Shown here one piece after another: positions 49,541 to 59,888 of a DNA stretch of 64,000 nt. The translations under genes were made by a program, and so were the position numbers. The notes under the pieces are model-generated. The model worked only from the letters and a program-made list of their open reading frames with translations. It had not been told where the DNA came from and did no database searches. Position 1 is the stretch's first letter, and every line of letters starts with the position of its first letter. The stretch comes from Pseudophaeobacter flagellatus (GTDB lineage Bacteria > Pseudomonadota > Alphaproteobacteria > Rhodobacterales > Rhodobacteraceae): positions 1-64,000 of the forward strand of contig NZ_JAJQRG010000006.1 of NCBI RefSeq assembly GCF_021228235.1. The letters run 5' to 3'.

Positions 49541-51826
49541 CTACTTGTCAACCCGCACCACCACCTGCACCTCACCGTGCAGGCTTTCGCCCCAGTTCAG
49601 CCGGATCTCATCTTTGTTGCTGCCCTTCTCTAGCTGCACATAGGGGCGCGGATATTTGTAGGTACCACTGGAGTCGCGCATCGGCCCAATTGCCACCACC
49701 GCATCCACCGCACGGGCATGGCCCTGAAATGGCAGCCCGCCATCCGTCGTCACCACCCAACTGCTGGCGACCGTAGCCTGTTCATGACGCAGACGCAGCG
49801 GGCTGGCTACCTCTGTGGAAATACCGTGAAAGGTATTGCCCTCAAAGAACACCGATTTGCAGCGGTTGAACTCCAGATCGGAAAAGCTGGTATCCACCCG
49901 GTCGGCCCGGTCAATATAGCCATTGATAGAGCGGAACTTATTGCCAGAAATGCTTACCCCATTCAGGAAATGCCCGGTGCCATAGGGTTTCACCACCACA
50001 TAGCTGAACCAGGGCGCCACATCACTGGACAGGAAGACATTGTCGGTGATTGACAGCGCGCTAAAGGAAAACCCATTGGAAAAATCAGGCGTAGGATCCT
50101 GTTCATTGGTCCATTCGATAAAACAGTTGTCGACATAGTTGTCCGACACTGTCGTGGCACAATAGGTCGAGGCCAGGATCACCCCCGCCGTCCGCACCCC
50201 GCCCGCGACACCGTCGCCTTGGAAAAAGTGATTGCCGGTGATGGTATTATTTGCCCCCGCAAGCAGCGCAAAATGTCTGAACTTGGTCACCCGGTTGTTG
50301 CGCAGCTTGGCGTCATTGGCATTGACGTTGATCCCGACAGAACTGCGATCAGGCACATCCTCGGCTTCTTCCGCTGACAGGAACTGGCAATTGTCTACCA
50401 GAATGCCCTGACAACCCGACCCGATAGAGGTGATCCCGCGATCCTTGGGCCGCGAAATAAAGCAGTGGTCCAGGCTGAACACCGTCCCAGCCGAGGGCAG
50501 GCGCAGCGCGCTACAGTGGGAATTGCACTGAATTTCCACCTCCGTCATGCCAAATTTGCTCAGGGCGCTAAAGCCGCTGAAATCCAGCAGATACTTGAAA
50601 TCCTTGAAGGTAAAGACCTGCGTCCCCACCGCATCATAGAGCGGCGCACTAAGCGTGATCTCACCTGCGCCGGTATTCTTGGACCGCACATAGATCTCGC
50701 GGCCAACGCCGCTGCCTTCAACCAATGCGCCAACGGGAATATTGGCGATGTTGCTCACGTTCTTCAGCTTACGCGGATCATTGATGTCATAGGTGGCCTG
50801 CTCGCTCCAGGTTTCGGTGTCCCAGGCGGCGCCGCCAGTGGCCGAAAACTGCCCGTTGCGGATCACCCGCCGGGTTGCATAAGAACTGCGATTGGGCACC
50901 GCCGCCTGCATGTCGATTGGTGCAGTGACCGTTACCATACGACCGCCCAAATCCAGCGATTCATGATCCGACGAATTCAACAGCGCCTGAAAGGCCTTTT
51001 TAAACCCCGCTTCCTCATCGGCAAAGGCAGCCGCATAGCTGGGAAAGTCAAAATTTTTGCGCAGCAGCAGCATCTTGTCCACCGGCATCCGCAGGCTGCC
51101 TTCAAAATACACCGGATTGTTCAACGACACGGTCTGCGCCAAGAAAAACGCGCCCGCAGGCACCAGGATCTGCCGCCCGGCCGCCGCCGCATCCGCCGCT
51201 TCAAACGCGGCCGTGTTGTCCGTTACATCATCGCCAATGGCGCCGTAATCCGTGACATCCACGCGCGACAGCATATCGCGCAGAAAGGCGCTGGTCACAT
51301 CGGTGACCTCGATATCATCAATCCGCACCACACCGCCATTGGGGCCAATCAGATCCAACCCCAAATGGCCATAGCTCGCCGCCAACCCCCAGGGCATATC
51401 CACCCCCTGCCGCGCCCCGGTGCCGATGATGGCCATCACCTCGACCACAGTGCCATAAGCGGTCAGCGTGGTGGTCGCACCCACCTCGATCACCCCCCCG
51501 ACATGAGTGTCGCTGCTGTCGCCAGCCCAACCCGCGATACGCACCGTTGGCAAGGCACCGCTTACCGCCTTGATCCGGGCCTTTACCTGCAGATAGCACC
51601 CCGGCAACAGCGGCGTCTTGCCCATGTAGCGAAGCTTCTGGGTTGCCTGCAGCTTCTGCATTTCCAGGCAGTCGGCAAAATCCGGATCGGCCACCACGAT
51701 GGCAGCATTCGGCGCCGTCTCATAGGTATCAGACCCCGGCGTTCCATCACCACTCGACCAGGTATCCAACCCCGCCTCGAACGCAGGCGGCATCAGTTCC
51801 AATCCCGCAGAAATCACTTTATTCAT
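49541..51826 (-). CDS. Large right-handed beta-helix protein (pectate-lyase-3/GH28-related)
   Basis: The 761-residue protein has an N-terminal jelly-roll-like part (about 1-180). A parallel beta-helix starts at VTDYGAIGDDVTDNTAAFEAADAAAAGRQILVPAGAFFLAQ, the classic opening of GH28-related/pectate-lyase-3 proteins. Repeated coils with N-ladder residues follow (GCQGILVDNCQFLS, DAKLRNNRVTKFRHFALLAGANNTITGNHFFQ). There is no classical signal peptide, as often in phage tailspike or T1SS-type proteins. It may bind or cleave polysaccharide. It is isolated between the HugZ-like gene and a repeat-rich gap. Start ATG 51826 with AAGGG upstream. Confidence 0.82.
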   Translation of the reverse strand: MNKVISAGLELMPPAFEAGLDTWSSGDGTPGSDTYETAPNAAIVVADPDFADCLEMQKLQATQKLRYMGKTPLLPGCYLQVKARIKAVSGALPTVRIAGWAGDSSDTHVGGVIEVGATTTLTAYGTVVEVMAIIGTGARQGVDMPWGLAASYGHLGLDLIGPNGGVVRIDDIEVTDVTSAFLRDMLSRVDVTDYGAIGDDVTDNTAAFEAADAAAAGRQILVPAGAFFLAQTVSLNNPVYFEGSLRMPVDKMLLLRKNFDFPSYAAAFADEEAGFKKAFQALLNSSDHESLDLGGRMVTVTAPIDMQAAVPNRSSYATRRVIRNGQFSATGGAAWDTETWSEQATYDINDPRKLKNVSNIANIPVGALVEGSGVGREIYVRSKNTGAGEITLSAPLYDAVGTQVFTFKDFKYLLDFSGFSALSKFGMTEVEIQCNSHCSALRLPSAGTVFSLDHCFISRPKDRGITSIGSGCQGILVDNCQFLSAEEAEDVPDRSSVGINVNANDAKLRNNRVTKFRHFALLAGANNTITGNHFFQGDGVAGGVRTAGVILASTYCATTVSDNYVDNCFIEWTNEQDPTPDFSNGFSFSALSITDNVFLSSDVAPWFSYVVVKPYGTGHFLNGVSISGNKFRSINGYIDRADRVDTSFSDLEFNRCKSVFFEGNTFHGISTEVASPLRLRHEQATVASSWVVTTDGGLPFQGHARAVDAVVAIGPMRDSSGTYKYPRPYVQLEKGSNKDEIRLNWGESLHGEVQVVVRVDK

Positions 51827-51998
51827 CCCGTAACCCTTTCCAGCAGCGCACATGCATTTCACCGACAAGAGCTACCCCGCCCAACTTAAGGACCCAAAAG
51901 CAGGGCGCGCGCTGCCCCCGCACTGCCACCACACGTCGCAGCTTTGCTTTGGAGCCGCCCATCACCTGAGGACCGCCCGGCAGGAATAGAGAGCAGCA

Positions 51999-52059
51999 GG
52001 CAAGGCAAATCGCCGAGGGGCCCTGCCCAGGGGGCGGGGAGACGGCTATTTGCCTTGCC
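51999..52059. repeat. 12-bp inverted repeat with GC-rich loop
   Basis: GGCAAGGCAAAT (51999-52010) and ATTTGCCTTGCC (52048-52059) are perfect inverted copies. Outer segments CCTGAGGACC near 51965 and GGACCTCA near 52081, and GGCAGGA with TCCTGCC, extend the pairing imperfectly to a structure of about 125 bases. This may be a palindromic intergenic element or a large RNA hairpin. Confidence 0.6.
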
Positions 52060-52154
52060 GGGTGCGACCGCCTCCTGCCAGGACCTCAATCAGGGGATGG
52101 GTGACTTCAAAGCTTTGCTTGGGTGAGACCCAGATCCCGCCTTGAAATCTCCAA

Positions 52155-52184
52155 AACAAAAAAGAGCGCCCCGAAGGGCGCCCA
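52155..52184 (-). terminator. Intrinsic terminator of lysS
   Basis: On the minus strand GGGCGCC-CTTCG-GGGCGCTC is followed by TTTTTTGTTTTGG. A textbook terminator about 75 bases after the lysyl-tRNA synthetase stop. Confidence 0.88.
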
Positions 52185-52259
52185 TTATTCTTAATTCTTA
52201 TGCTCCAAAGACAGGAGGGCCTGGCAGTCCCGATCTTTGCGCAGCAGGCCCGCCGCCGA

Positions 52260-53897
52260 TTACGCCTCGGCCAGGGCCTTGTCGATCATCGCGATGGTTT
52301 CCTGCACGCCGTACAGTGCGATAAAGCCGCCAAAGCGTGGGCCCTGGCTGGCCCCCAAGAGCACCTCATAGATCGCGGTGAACCAATCGCGCAGCGGGTC
52401 AAACCCGTGGATTTTGCCAATGGCAAAGACCACCGACTGCAGGAAATCGGCATCGGAAAAATCCGCCTCTGGCAGCGCTTCGTCCTTGCCGGCAATCTCG
52501 TTCTTCTTGGCAATCGCCGCCAGCGCCGCATCCGGCGATTTCAGCGCCTCTGCCAGATCTCTCAGGGCTGCGCGTTCAACGTCACTGGGGGCGCGGAACA
52601 CCTTGCCGGGTTTGACGTAGTCATTGAAATAGGCCACCGCAAAACCCGCCGCCTGATCCATGGTCGGGTTGCTTTCGGGCGTCGCATCCGGGGCATATTT
52701 GTTGATAAAGCCCCACAAGGTCGCCTTGTCTTCTGCGCTGGAGGCACTGGCCAGGTTCAGCAGCATACTGAAAGGCACCACCATATCGGACGCAGGCACA
52801 TCACCGGCGTGGATATGCCAGACCGGATTGTTCAGCTGTGCCTTTTGGTCCTGCGTCGCATAGGCCCGCAGCTGCTGGTGGTATTCATCCACCGCCTTTG
52901 GGATCACGTCAAAATGCATCCGCTTGGCAGTTTTGGGCTTTTGATACATGAAATAGGACAGGCTCTCGGCGCTGGCATAGGTCAGCCATTCGTCGATCGA
53001 AATCCCATTGCCCGACGTTTTGGAGATCTTCTGCCCATTGGCGTCTAGGAACAATTCATAGGTGAAATGATCCGGTGCCCGATGGCCCAGAATACGGCAG
53101 ATCTTGTCATAGATCGGCGTGTTGGTGCTGTGATCCTTGCCATACATCTCAAAGTCGACCTCAAGCGCCGCCCAACGGGCACCAAAATCGGGCTTCCACT
53201 GCAGCTTTACATTGCCACCGGTGACCGGCACGGTCCATTCCTTGCCCTCTTCATCATCAAAGGTGATGGTGTAATTTTCGGCGTCAACCACCTTGATCGG
53301 CACATAAAGCACCCGGCCGGTTTCGGGGTGGAAGGGCAAAAAGATCGAATAGGTCTGACGCCGCTCTTCGCGCAAAGAGGCCAGCATGACCTCCATGATC
53401 TCGTCATATTTATCAACGGCGCGCTTCAGCACCTCATCAAACCGGCCCGAGCCATAGAACTCGGTGGCTGAGTAGAATTCATACTCAAAGCCAAATGTAT
53501 CCAGAAAGCGGCGCAGCATGGCGTTGTTGTGATGGCCAAAGCTCTCGTGCGTGCCAAAGGGATCCGGCACCGAGGTCAGCGGCTTTTGCAGATGTGGCAC
53601 CAAGCTGTCGGCATCGGGCACATTGCCCGGCACCTTGCGCATACCGTCCAGATCATCAGAAAAACAGACCAGTTTGGTCGGGATATCGCTGATTACCTCA
53701 AAGGCGTTCTTGATCATCGTGGTGCGCGCCACCTCACCAAAAGTGCCGATATGCGGCAGGCCGGAGGGGCCATAGCCAGTTTCGAACAGAACAAATCCCT
53801 TATCCGGCGCGCCCTTTGCATACCGTTTGAGCACCCGGCGGGCTTCTTCAAATGGCCAGGCTTTGCTCGTCAGAGCGGTTTCGCGCAGATCAGACAT
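52260..53897 (-). CDS. lysS: Lysyl-tRNA synthetase, class I
   Basis: The 545-residue enzyme is the class I (archaeal-type) LysRS found in many alphaproteobacteria, not the class II LysS/LysU. It has the HIGH-like motif [11 protein letters not shown] (47-56), [12 protein letters not shown] and the KMSKS-like [10 protein letters not shown]. It charges tRNA-Lys in the cytoplasm. ATG 53897 has GGAGAA upstream; the longer frame to 54002 is not supported. Single-gene unit with its own terminator. Confidence 0.96.
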   Translation of the reverse strand: MSDLRETALTSKAWPFEEARRVLKRYAKGAPDKGFVLFETGYGPSGLPHIGTFGEVARTTMIKNAFEVISDIPTKLVCFSDDLDGMRKVPGNVPDADSLVPHLQKPLTSVPDPFGTHESFGHHNNAMLRRFLDTFGFEYEFYSATEFYGSGRFDEVLKRAVDKYDEIMEVMLASLREERRQTYSIFLPFHPETGRVLYVPIKVVDAENYTITFDDEEGKEWTVPVTGGNVKLQWKPDFGARWAALEVDFEMYGKDHSTNTPIYDKICRILGHRAPDHFTYELFLDANGQKISKTSGNGISIDEWLTYASAESLSYFMYQKPKTAKRMHFDVIPKAVDEYHQQLRAYATQDQKAQLNNPVWHIHAGDVPASDMVVPFSMLLNLASASSAEDKATLWGFINKYAPDATPESNPTMDQAAGFAVAYFNDYVKPGKVFRAPSDVERAALRDLAEALKSPDAALAAIAKKNEIAGKDEALPEADFSDADFLQSVVFAIGKIHGFDPLRDWFTAIYEVLLGASQGPRFGGFIALYGVQETIAMIDKALAEA

Positions 53898-54254
53898 CTT
53901 ATTCTCCATCGGCGGCCGCAGTGGCCGCATACCCATGGCCCGCAGCCCCATGCCGCAGTCCCATTGACTAGGTCGGCCCGGTCTATGGCGCAGATGCAGC
54001 ATAAGTCAACAAAGACAGCTGCAGCTGCGCTGCTTTCAGCCGTGAAATTGCGCCTTTTCGACAATCCAATCGAGAATCTGGTGCAGATCTCGCCGTGCAG
54101 CCGCGCCGTCGTGCAACCCGGCAAAGTCCCCCGTGCCGAGGTGGCCCTTGGTGCCTGCAGCTGCAACAGGGCACCCGTCTCATGAAAACTATCAAAATGA
54201 CCCGCAGGCCAGAAAGATCCCCTGCCCGGCCAGCCCGGCACTCACCAACATGGC

Positions 54255-54428
54255 ATGAGAGCTGAAATCAACAATCCGCGCCCCGGTGTTGCCATCTATG
54301 TGCACGCCAATGCCGAACATGGCACCCAGGCCAGCCCGGATGATCCGCGCTTTGCCTGTGGGTTTGCCGAGGCCAGCTTTGAGAAGATCACCTATCGCTT
54401 TCCCGGCGCAGACGAAGCACTGGCATAA
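54255..54428 (+). CDS. Possible small protein (57 aa)
   Basis: An open frame beginning MRAEINNPRPGVAIYVHANAE and ending YRFPGADEALA. Third codon positions are G/C-rich like the core genes, and it sits between lysS and the TerB-like gene. There is no known family and no strong ribosome site. It could be a real small gene or the remnant of a longer one. Confidence 0.4.
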   Translation: MRAEINNPRPGVAIYVHANAEHGTQASPDDPRFACGFAEASFEKITYRFPGADEALA

Positions 54429-54582
54429 AAGTGCCCCGCCCGCAGGTCAGCACGCGCCACAAAAACAACTACGAGTGGCTGTTTCCCGCCAGTTTCGCGC
54501 CAATAGGACAGTGGCAGCAGTTGAACCTGCCTCTGGCCAAGCCTATTCTCAAGCTAGCAATTTCGCGCAAAAAGGATGTCCC

Positions 54583-55005
54583 ATGCCCGAGAAAAACGCC
54601 CAATCCATGTCCCCCCAGGACTGTCTCGTGGCCCTGATGGTGGCGGTCTCTGCCTCGGATGAAAACATCCGCACCGCCGAGCTGATCAAGATCCAGTCTG
54701 CCGTCAACATGCTGCCCGTCTTTGCTGATTACGACATCGACCGCATGACCCGGATTTCGAACACCGTTCTGGACCTGTTTGAACAGGAAGACGGGCTGGA
54801 GGCCCTGTTTGGCCTGATCCGCGACGACCTGCCCGAACATCTCTATGAAACCGCCTATGCGCTGGCCTGTGATGTGGCCGCGGCCGATGGCAAGCTGGCC
54901 GAGACCGAGCTCGAGTTCCTGGCCGAGGTCCGCTATGAGCTGAACATCGACCGGCTGCATGCGGCAGCTATTGAGCGTGGTGCCCGCGCCCGCCACATGG
55001 TCTAG
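54583..55005 (+). CDS. TerB-like (tellurite resistance) family protein
   Basis: The 140-residue all-helical protein has the TerB pattern: ALMVAVSASDENIRTAELIKIQSAVNMLPVF in the first half and ACDVAAADGKLAETELEFLAEVRYELNID in the second, with the repeated acidic D/E-x-x metal-binding-type loops. TerB domains act in stress response near membranes; no other ter genes are near. ATG 54583 has AAAGGA upstream; the longer frame from 54286 has no coding character before that point. Confidence 0.85.
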   Translation: MPEKNAQSMSPQDCLVALMVAVSASDENIRTAELIKIQSAVNMLPVFADYDIDRMTRISNTVLDLFEQEDGLEALFGLIRDDLPEHLYETAYALACDVAAADGKLAETELEFLAEVRYELNIDRLHAAAIERGARARHMV

Positions 55006-55126
55006 GCCGCCACAAGACTGAGGCGGCAGATCAAATTGGTCTGCTGAAATTTCGCATTTTTGGTGCTTAATCACGGATCCAGTTCAAGGCTACACAGGCT
55101 CCAGCCACTGCAATCGGAGCCAGCCT

Positions 55127-57178
55127 ATGAATACCCCTCGCGCGATCCGCACCCTGCCCTCGGTCTGCCCGCTGGACTGCCCCGACACCTGCAGCCTCTC
55201 TGTCAAGGTTGCGGGCGACCGCCTGGTCGAGGTCAAGGGATCTCGGGCCAACCCCTTTACCGCGAACGTGATTTGCAACAAGGTCGCCCGGTCCTACCCC
55301 GAATTTGTCCATGGCAAAAACCGTCTGCCCCATCCGCTGAAACGGGTGGGGCCTCGCGGCACCGGGCAGTTTGAACGCATCAGCTGGGACGCCGCGCTGG
55401 ATCTGGTTCATGCGGGTTTCACCAAAGCCATCGACAGCCACGGCCCGCAAAGCATCCTGCCCTTCAACTATGCCGGCCCACATGGAGAGCTGGCCGGCGG
55501 CTCGATGGATCGGCGTTTCTTTTATAAAATGGGGGCAAGCCTGCTGAACCGTGGCCCGCTCTGCGGCGGGGTGCGGGGCGGCGCCTATGCCAGCCTCTTT
55601 GGCAGTGCCCCCGGAATGCCGCCGCTTCAAGTTGTCCATTCTGATCTGGTGCTGGTCTGGGGCAACAATGTCACCGTCTCCAACCTGCATCTGGCGCCGC
55701 TGCTGAAAAAGATGCGCGCCCAGGGCGGGCGGCTGGTGGTGATCGACCCCAAGCGGGTCAAGATCGCGGAACAATGCGACATGCATCTGCAAATCAAACC
55801 TGGCACCGATGTGGTGCTGGCCATGGGGCTGGCGGCCGAGCTAGAGCGCCGCCGGGCGCTGGATCAGGATTTCATCAATCTCTGGGTCGATGGCTTTGCC
55901 CCCTTCATGGAACAGGCGCGGCGCTATAGCATCGCACAGATCGTCGAGATCTGCGGCATCACCACCGCCGAGGTCCATGCGCTTGCCGATATGATGCAGG
56001 CGGCGCAGACCATGGCCTGCGCCTTTGGCAACGGGATTGAACGCGGCCGCTCTGGTGGGTCCGGGCTGCGCGCCGCCATGGCCCTACCTGCCCTGCTGGG
56101 TCATCATGGACGGCTGGGCGCGGGCGTCCTGGCCAAATCCGGCAGCGCCACCCCAAAGACCCAAGCAAGGCTGCAGGGAGATCACCTGATCAAACCCGGC
56201 ACCCGGGTCTTTAACATCGTGGATCTGGCCGAAAAACTGCAGGATGACACGCTGGAGCCCCCGATCAAGGCCACCATGATCTACAACCACAACCCGGTTG
56301 CAACCCACCCGGATCAGGCCAATCTGATGCGCGCCCTGATGCGCGAAGATCTGTTCATTGTCGGCTGCGATGTGGTGATGACCGACAGCATGGCCTATTG
56401 CGATGTGATCCTGCCCGCCGCGTCGCATTTTGAATTTGACGACATCTATGGCGCCTATGGGCAGAACTATCTGCAGCGCGCCGCCCCGGTGATCCCCTGT
56501 GTCGGGGAAAGCCTGCCCAATACGGAAATTTTTCGCCGCCTGGCCAAGCGCTTTGGCTATGAGGATGCGCTGTTTCAGGCCAGCGACAGCCAATTGATGG
56601 ATGAAGCAATTGATGCCAGTCATCCACAGCTGGACGGCCAGCGCCCCAGCGAGATCGCGCTGGATCGCGCCATCGAAATGATGGCAGCAGATGGCGCGCC
56701 CCTGGTTATGTGTCAAAACGTCATCCCCGCGACGAAGTCGGGCAGGATTGAGCTGTTCAGCCAGGAGTATGAAACCCGCTATGGCTTTGGTGTGCCGCGC
56801 TATGACCCGGTGGCGCAGGATCTGCCGTTGGTGCTCATCAGCCCCAGCTCTGCCAAGCGCACCAATGCAACCTTTGGGTCGGACCCGGCCTCCTCTGGAC
56901 CAGAGCAGCTGGAAATGCACCCCAAAGATGCCGCAGCCCGTGGCCTGAAGGATGGCGCGCTTGTCCTGGTCTCAAACGCGCGTGGCGCGGTGACCCTGCA
57001 ATTGAAAATCTCTGATGCTACCCGCCCAGGGGTGATTTATTCCCCCAAAGGCACCTGGCGCGCCACATCGCAGACCGGCTTTACCGTGAATGCGCTGATC
57101 CCGGCTGATCTGCGCACGGATATCGAGGATGGTGCCTGCTATCACGAAACCTTTGTCGAGGTGCAAACGGCACCGTAA
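55127..57178 (+). CDS. Molybdopterin oxidoreductase family protein (DMSO reductase superfamily)
   Basis: The 683-residue protein has an N-terminal Fe4S4 site CPLDCPDTC with Cys14, Cys18, Cys22 and Cys50. The large molybdopterin domain follows (VWGNNVTVSNLHLAPLLKKMRAQGGRLVVIDPKR), with Cys146 in GPLCGGVRGG at the usual place of a Mo ligand, and then a C-terminal molydopterin-dinucleotide-binding domain. There is no Tat signal, so it is cytoplasmic. No small subunit or maturation gene is adjacent, so its electron partner and substrate (formate-like, biotin-sulfoxide-like or other) cannot be read. It converges with the PBP4-type gene. Confidence 0.88.
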   Translation: MNTPRAIRTLPSVCPLDCPDTCSLSVKVAGDRLVEVKGSRANPFTANVICNKVARSYPEFVHGKNRLPHPLKRVGPRGTGQFERISWDAALDLVHAGFTKAIDSHGPQSILPFNYAGPHGELAGGSMDRRFFYKMGASLLNRGPLCGGVRGGAYASLFGSAPGMPPLQVVHSDLVLVWGNNVTVSNLHLAPLLKKMRAQGGRLVVIDPKRVKIAEQCDMHLQIKPGTDVVLAMGLAAELERRRALDQDFINLWVDGFAPFMEQARRYSIAQIVEICGITTAEVHALADMMQAAQTMACAFGNGIERGRSGGSGLRAAMALPALLGHHGRLGAGVLAKSGSATPKTQARLQGDHLIKPGTRVFNIVDLAEKLQDDTLEPPIKATMIYNHNPVATHPDQANLMRALMREDLFIVGCDVVMTDSMAYCDVILPAASHFEFDDIYGAYGQNYLQRAAPVIPCVGESLPNTEIFRRLAKRFGYEDALFQASDSQLMDEAIDASHPQLDGQRPSEIALDRAIEMMAADGAPLVMCQNVIPATKSGRIELFSQEYETRYGFGVPRYDPVAQDLPLVLISPSSAKRTNATFGSDPASSGPEQLEMHPKDAAARGLKDGALVLVSNARGAVTLQLKISDATRPGVIYSPKGTWRATSQTGFTVNALIPADLRTDIEDGACYHETFVEVQTAP

Positions 57179-57218
57179 GCCCCCCTTGCCTCCGCCCTGA
57201 ACAGGCAAGACAGGGGGC
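57179..57218. terminator. Bidirectional hairpin between convergent genes
   Basis: GCCCCC-TTGCCT pairs with AGGCAAG-aca-GGGGGC, a long stem with a small bulge, starting at the molybdoenzyme stop and ending 17 bases before the stop of the convergent peptidase gene. No T-run is present; function is inferred from place and stability. Confidence 0.55.
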
Positions 57219-57234
57219 AGCTGGTGGCCAGGCC

Positions 57235-58743
57235 TTAGCTGCCGTAGCTTTGGCCCCAGCGTTCGATCAGTTGTTGCTGCAAACGCTTGGCCTGTTTGTT
57301 CCAGCGGCGCGCCCCCTTTGGCCTCTCGCGCTCTGCCCGGCTGATACGGGCGCGGGCCTGGGTATCGGCGGCAAAGATCGCAAAGGCCAGCACGGTACCG
57401 CCAGGGGTGGTCAAAAAGCCCCCCAGTCCGGAAACAAAATTCAACGTTCCGGTCTTGGCAGCCACTTTGATCGGGTGGTTTTTGATCACCCGGCCATTGC
57501 TGTCGCGCATGGGGAACTCTTTCAACAGCGGCTTCAGCCTGCCCCCCTTGTATGCCGCGACCAGAACCTTCAGCAGGGCGCTTGGCGTCACCCGTGACGC
57601 ATCGCCAAGGCCGGAATGGTCCACCATGCGGATGCCGCTGACCCCGTAGCGCGCCTTGACCCAGCGCGACATCTCATTGGCAGAATCCTTCAAATCCCTG
57701 GGGCGCTTGCCGCGTTTAGCCGTGGCCGACATGCCAATCATTTCGGCCATCAGGTTGTTGGAATATTTCAACATGCCCTTCAGCATCTGATCCAGCGGCG
57801 GGCTGTGATGCTGCGCCAAAAGCGTCGCCTGCGGCAGGTTCTGCACCGATTTCGCGGCCTTCAGCTTGACCCCATGCGCCCGGGCCATGGTGCGAAACAC
57901 ATCTGCCGCATAATCCGCCGGGCGCCGCACCGGCAACCAGCGCGCCCCCCCCTTGCCCAGCGCCTGGGAGGCAACGGTCCAACTGTCCACGCCGCCGCGA
58001 TCAGCATAGGTATAAACCGGCAACGCACGATTGGCGACTTTCATCCGCGCCATGCTGACCTCGGGGCGGTATTTCTCAGTGCGGGCATCCATGGTGACCG
58101 ACCAGCCCTTGCTGGCACGCTTCCATTCAAAATGCACCCGGTTGAAATTCAACGCGATACCGGAAACCGCCGGGCTATACCCCACGTGATCGGGCTGATC
58201 GCCGTCAATGCTGCGCACCTGGGGCAGCGCCCCGTCCCAGACCTTGAAACCACCGCGCACCTCGCGGATGCCGGCGTTTTTCAACGCGCGCGCCAATTGC
58301 GCCAGATGATCGGTGTTCAGCATCGGATCGCCGCCGCCGGCCAGGATCAAATCGCCCTTCAGCACGCCCCCCAGGACCGGGCCGGCAGCCAATAATCTGG
58401 TGGTAAAACGGTGTTGTGCGCCGAATGTTTCAAGCGCGTAAAGCGCCGTCAGCGCCTTGGCCACACTTGCCGGCGGCTGCCCCTCTTGGCTGCCTTCGGC
58501 TTCCAGCACCTTGCCACTGTCCACCTCGGCCACGGCGCAGACCACCTGCCCCGACAGACCGGAACGCGTAAGCAGCGTCTTGAGGCTGACAGAAGGCTCC
58601 CCAGTGCCGCCCTGAAGCAATGCGCCCCCCGCCCGTGCCTGCGGCCGCAAAGAGGTTGTAGGCGCATTGGCCAGGGCACCGGAAGCTACCGGAACGACAA
58701 GGGCTGCTGCGGCAGAGGAAAGGAAAAAGCGTCTCGAAAACAT
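57235..58743 (-). CDS. dacB: D-alanyl-D-alanine carboxypeptidase/endopeptidase (PBP4, DacB family)
   Basis: The 502-residue penicillin-binding peptidase (class C) has the three active-site motifs: SxxK as SVAK (Ser93-Lys96), SxN as SNN in YSNNLMAEMIG, and KTG in AAKTGTLNFVSGLGG. It trims or cleaves peptidoglycan peptides in the periplasm. The N-terminus SRRFFLSSAAAALVV looks like a Tat-type signal peptide. Start ATG 58743; a TTG three codons earlier is possible. The C-terminal tail is basic. The nadD gene lies just upstream on the same strand. Confidence 0.93.
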   Translation of the reverse strand: MFSRRFFLSSAAAALVVPVASGALANAPTTSLRPQARAGGALLQGGTGEPSVSLKTLLTRSGLSGQVVCAVAEVDSGKVLEAEGSQEGQPPASVAKALTALYALETFGAQHRFTTRLLAAGPVLGGVLKGDLILAGGGDPMLNTDHLAQLARALKNAGIREVRGGFKVWDGALPQVRSIDGDQPDHVGYSPAVSGIALNFNRVHFEWKRASKGWSVTMDARTEKYRPEVSMARMKVANRALPVYTYADRGGVDSWTVASQALGKGGARWLPVRRPADYAADVFRTMARAHGVKLKAAKSVQNLPQATLLAQHHSPPLDQMLKGMLKYSNNLMAEMIGMSATAKRGKRPRDLKDSANEMSRWVKARYGVSGIRMVDHSGLGDASRVTPSALLKVLVAAYKGGRLKPLLKEFPMRDSNGRVIKNHPIKVAAKTGTLNFVSGLGGFLTTPGGTVLAFAIFAADTQARARISRAERERPKGARRWNKQAKRLQQQLIERWGQSYGS

Positions 58744-58938
58744 GTCAGTCAATATCTAATAGGAAAGCTACGATACAGCAAACAAAGACCCGTTTTATGG
58801 CATGCTGTCTCGCTCATATTGCATTTAATACCGTGTCACCTACAAAAAATGCAGATTGCCAGAGTGTTCTTTTGCAATATGTGCCACTGCTCAGCCCGGT
58901 TTACTGTCTGGTTGCCTCCCTCCATGATGCCGCGCCCG

Positions 58939-59595
58939 TCAGGCAGAGGGCGGCTGATCGGCCTCTGGCCCAGCGGCACACCCGCTGGGCTCCCTGCCCG
59001 GCCATTTCCCGGCAGCCCGAATCTGACTAGAACTGGCTGCAATCAGCGGAATATTGACAAAACACCAAGCCGGCGCCTGGGCCTGGGCCAGTGCCTGGCT
59101 ATCGCGGTCACCGATCATCGCGCCCCGGTAAATCCGCGCCGCCGGAGAGAGCCGCGCCGCGATCCGGTCGCCAGGTCGCGCCAGCACCCCAATCGGCACC
59201 GTCTCCATGATCTGACGCCAGTCCTTCCAGTGGTGAAAATGGACCAGATTGTCCGCCCCCATCAACCAGGTAAATCGTACCCCCGGATAGATTCGCCGCA
59301 ACGCCCGCAGCGTTTCCGCCGTGTAACGCGTGCCAAGGTGGGCTTCGATATCGCTGACATGCACCTTTGGGTGATCCATCAGCGCAGATGCCGCCGCCAC
59401 CCGACCAGCCATGCTGGCAGGGGCATGTGCCTTCAGCGGATTGCCGGGCGAAACCAGCCACCAGAGCCGATCAAGATTAAACCGCTGCAGCGCCGCGCGG
59501 CTGATCTGCACATGGCCCTGATGGGCCGGATCAAAGGAGCCCCCCAGCAAACCGACGCGCAGCCCCGGCCGCAGATATGGAAACCCCTGTCTCAT
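58939..59595 (-). CDS. nadD: Nicotinate-nucleotide adenylyltransferase
   Basis: The 218-residue NadD enzyme makes nicotinate adenine dinucleotide in NAD synthesis. Motifs: [15 protein letters not shown] (nucleotidyltransferase HxGH type), [26 protein letters not shown] and the C-terminal [11 protein letters not shown] 59595 gives the family N-terminus; the longer frame to 59787 is rejected. It precedes the PBP4-type gene, as in other Rhodobacterales. Confidence 0.92.
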   Translation of the reverse strand: MRQGFPYLRPGLRVGLLGGSFDPAHQGHVQISRAALQRFNLDRLWWLVSPGNPLKAHAPASMAGRVAAASALMDHPKVHVSDIEAHLGTRYTAETLRALRRIYPGVRFTWLMGADNLVHFHHWKDWRQIMETVPIGVLARPGDRIAARLSPAARIYRGAMIGDRDSQALAQAQAPAWCFVNIPLIAASSSQIRAAGKWPGREPSGCAAGPEADQPPSA

Positions 59596-59888
59596 CCGTT
59601 CGGTGATGCACAGTTTCCAAGGTGAGATCAAGCCGACCACCCCGTAAATACAACCAGCTTTACCCGCAAAACCTGCATGGACCTTGGAAAGACATAAACC
59701 GCCGTCGTCATGCTGACCGCACGCCACTACCGGGACGGCAAAATCAGGCGCAGGGCGGGCCACAAAAGGGCTCGGACCCGAGCGCATAAAAATCGCAGGC
59801 GCTGCCTTTCAGTATCCATGATTGCCCCCGCCCCTGCCATCCGCTATCACACCAGCCAGCACGCATTCCCCCATCATGGAGCAGTCAC

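Larger units (their letters stand above)
51827..52259. other. 433-bp repeat-rich intergenic region
   Basis: No gene is supported. It holds a 12-bp inverted repeat with a GC-rich interior and partly matching outer arms (about 51965-52088), and the lysS terminator at its right end. Confidence 0.5.
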
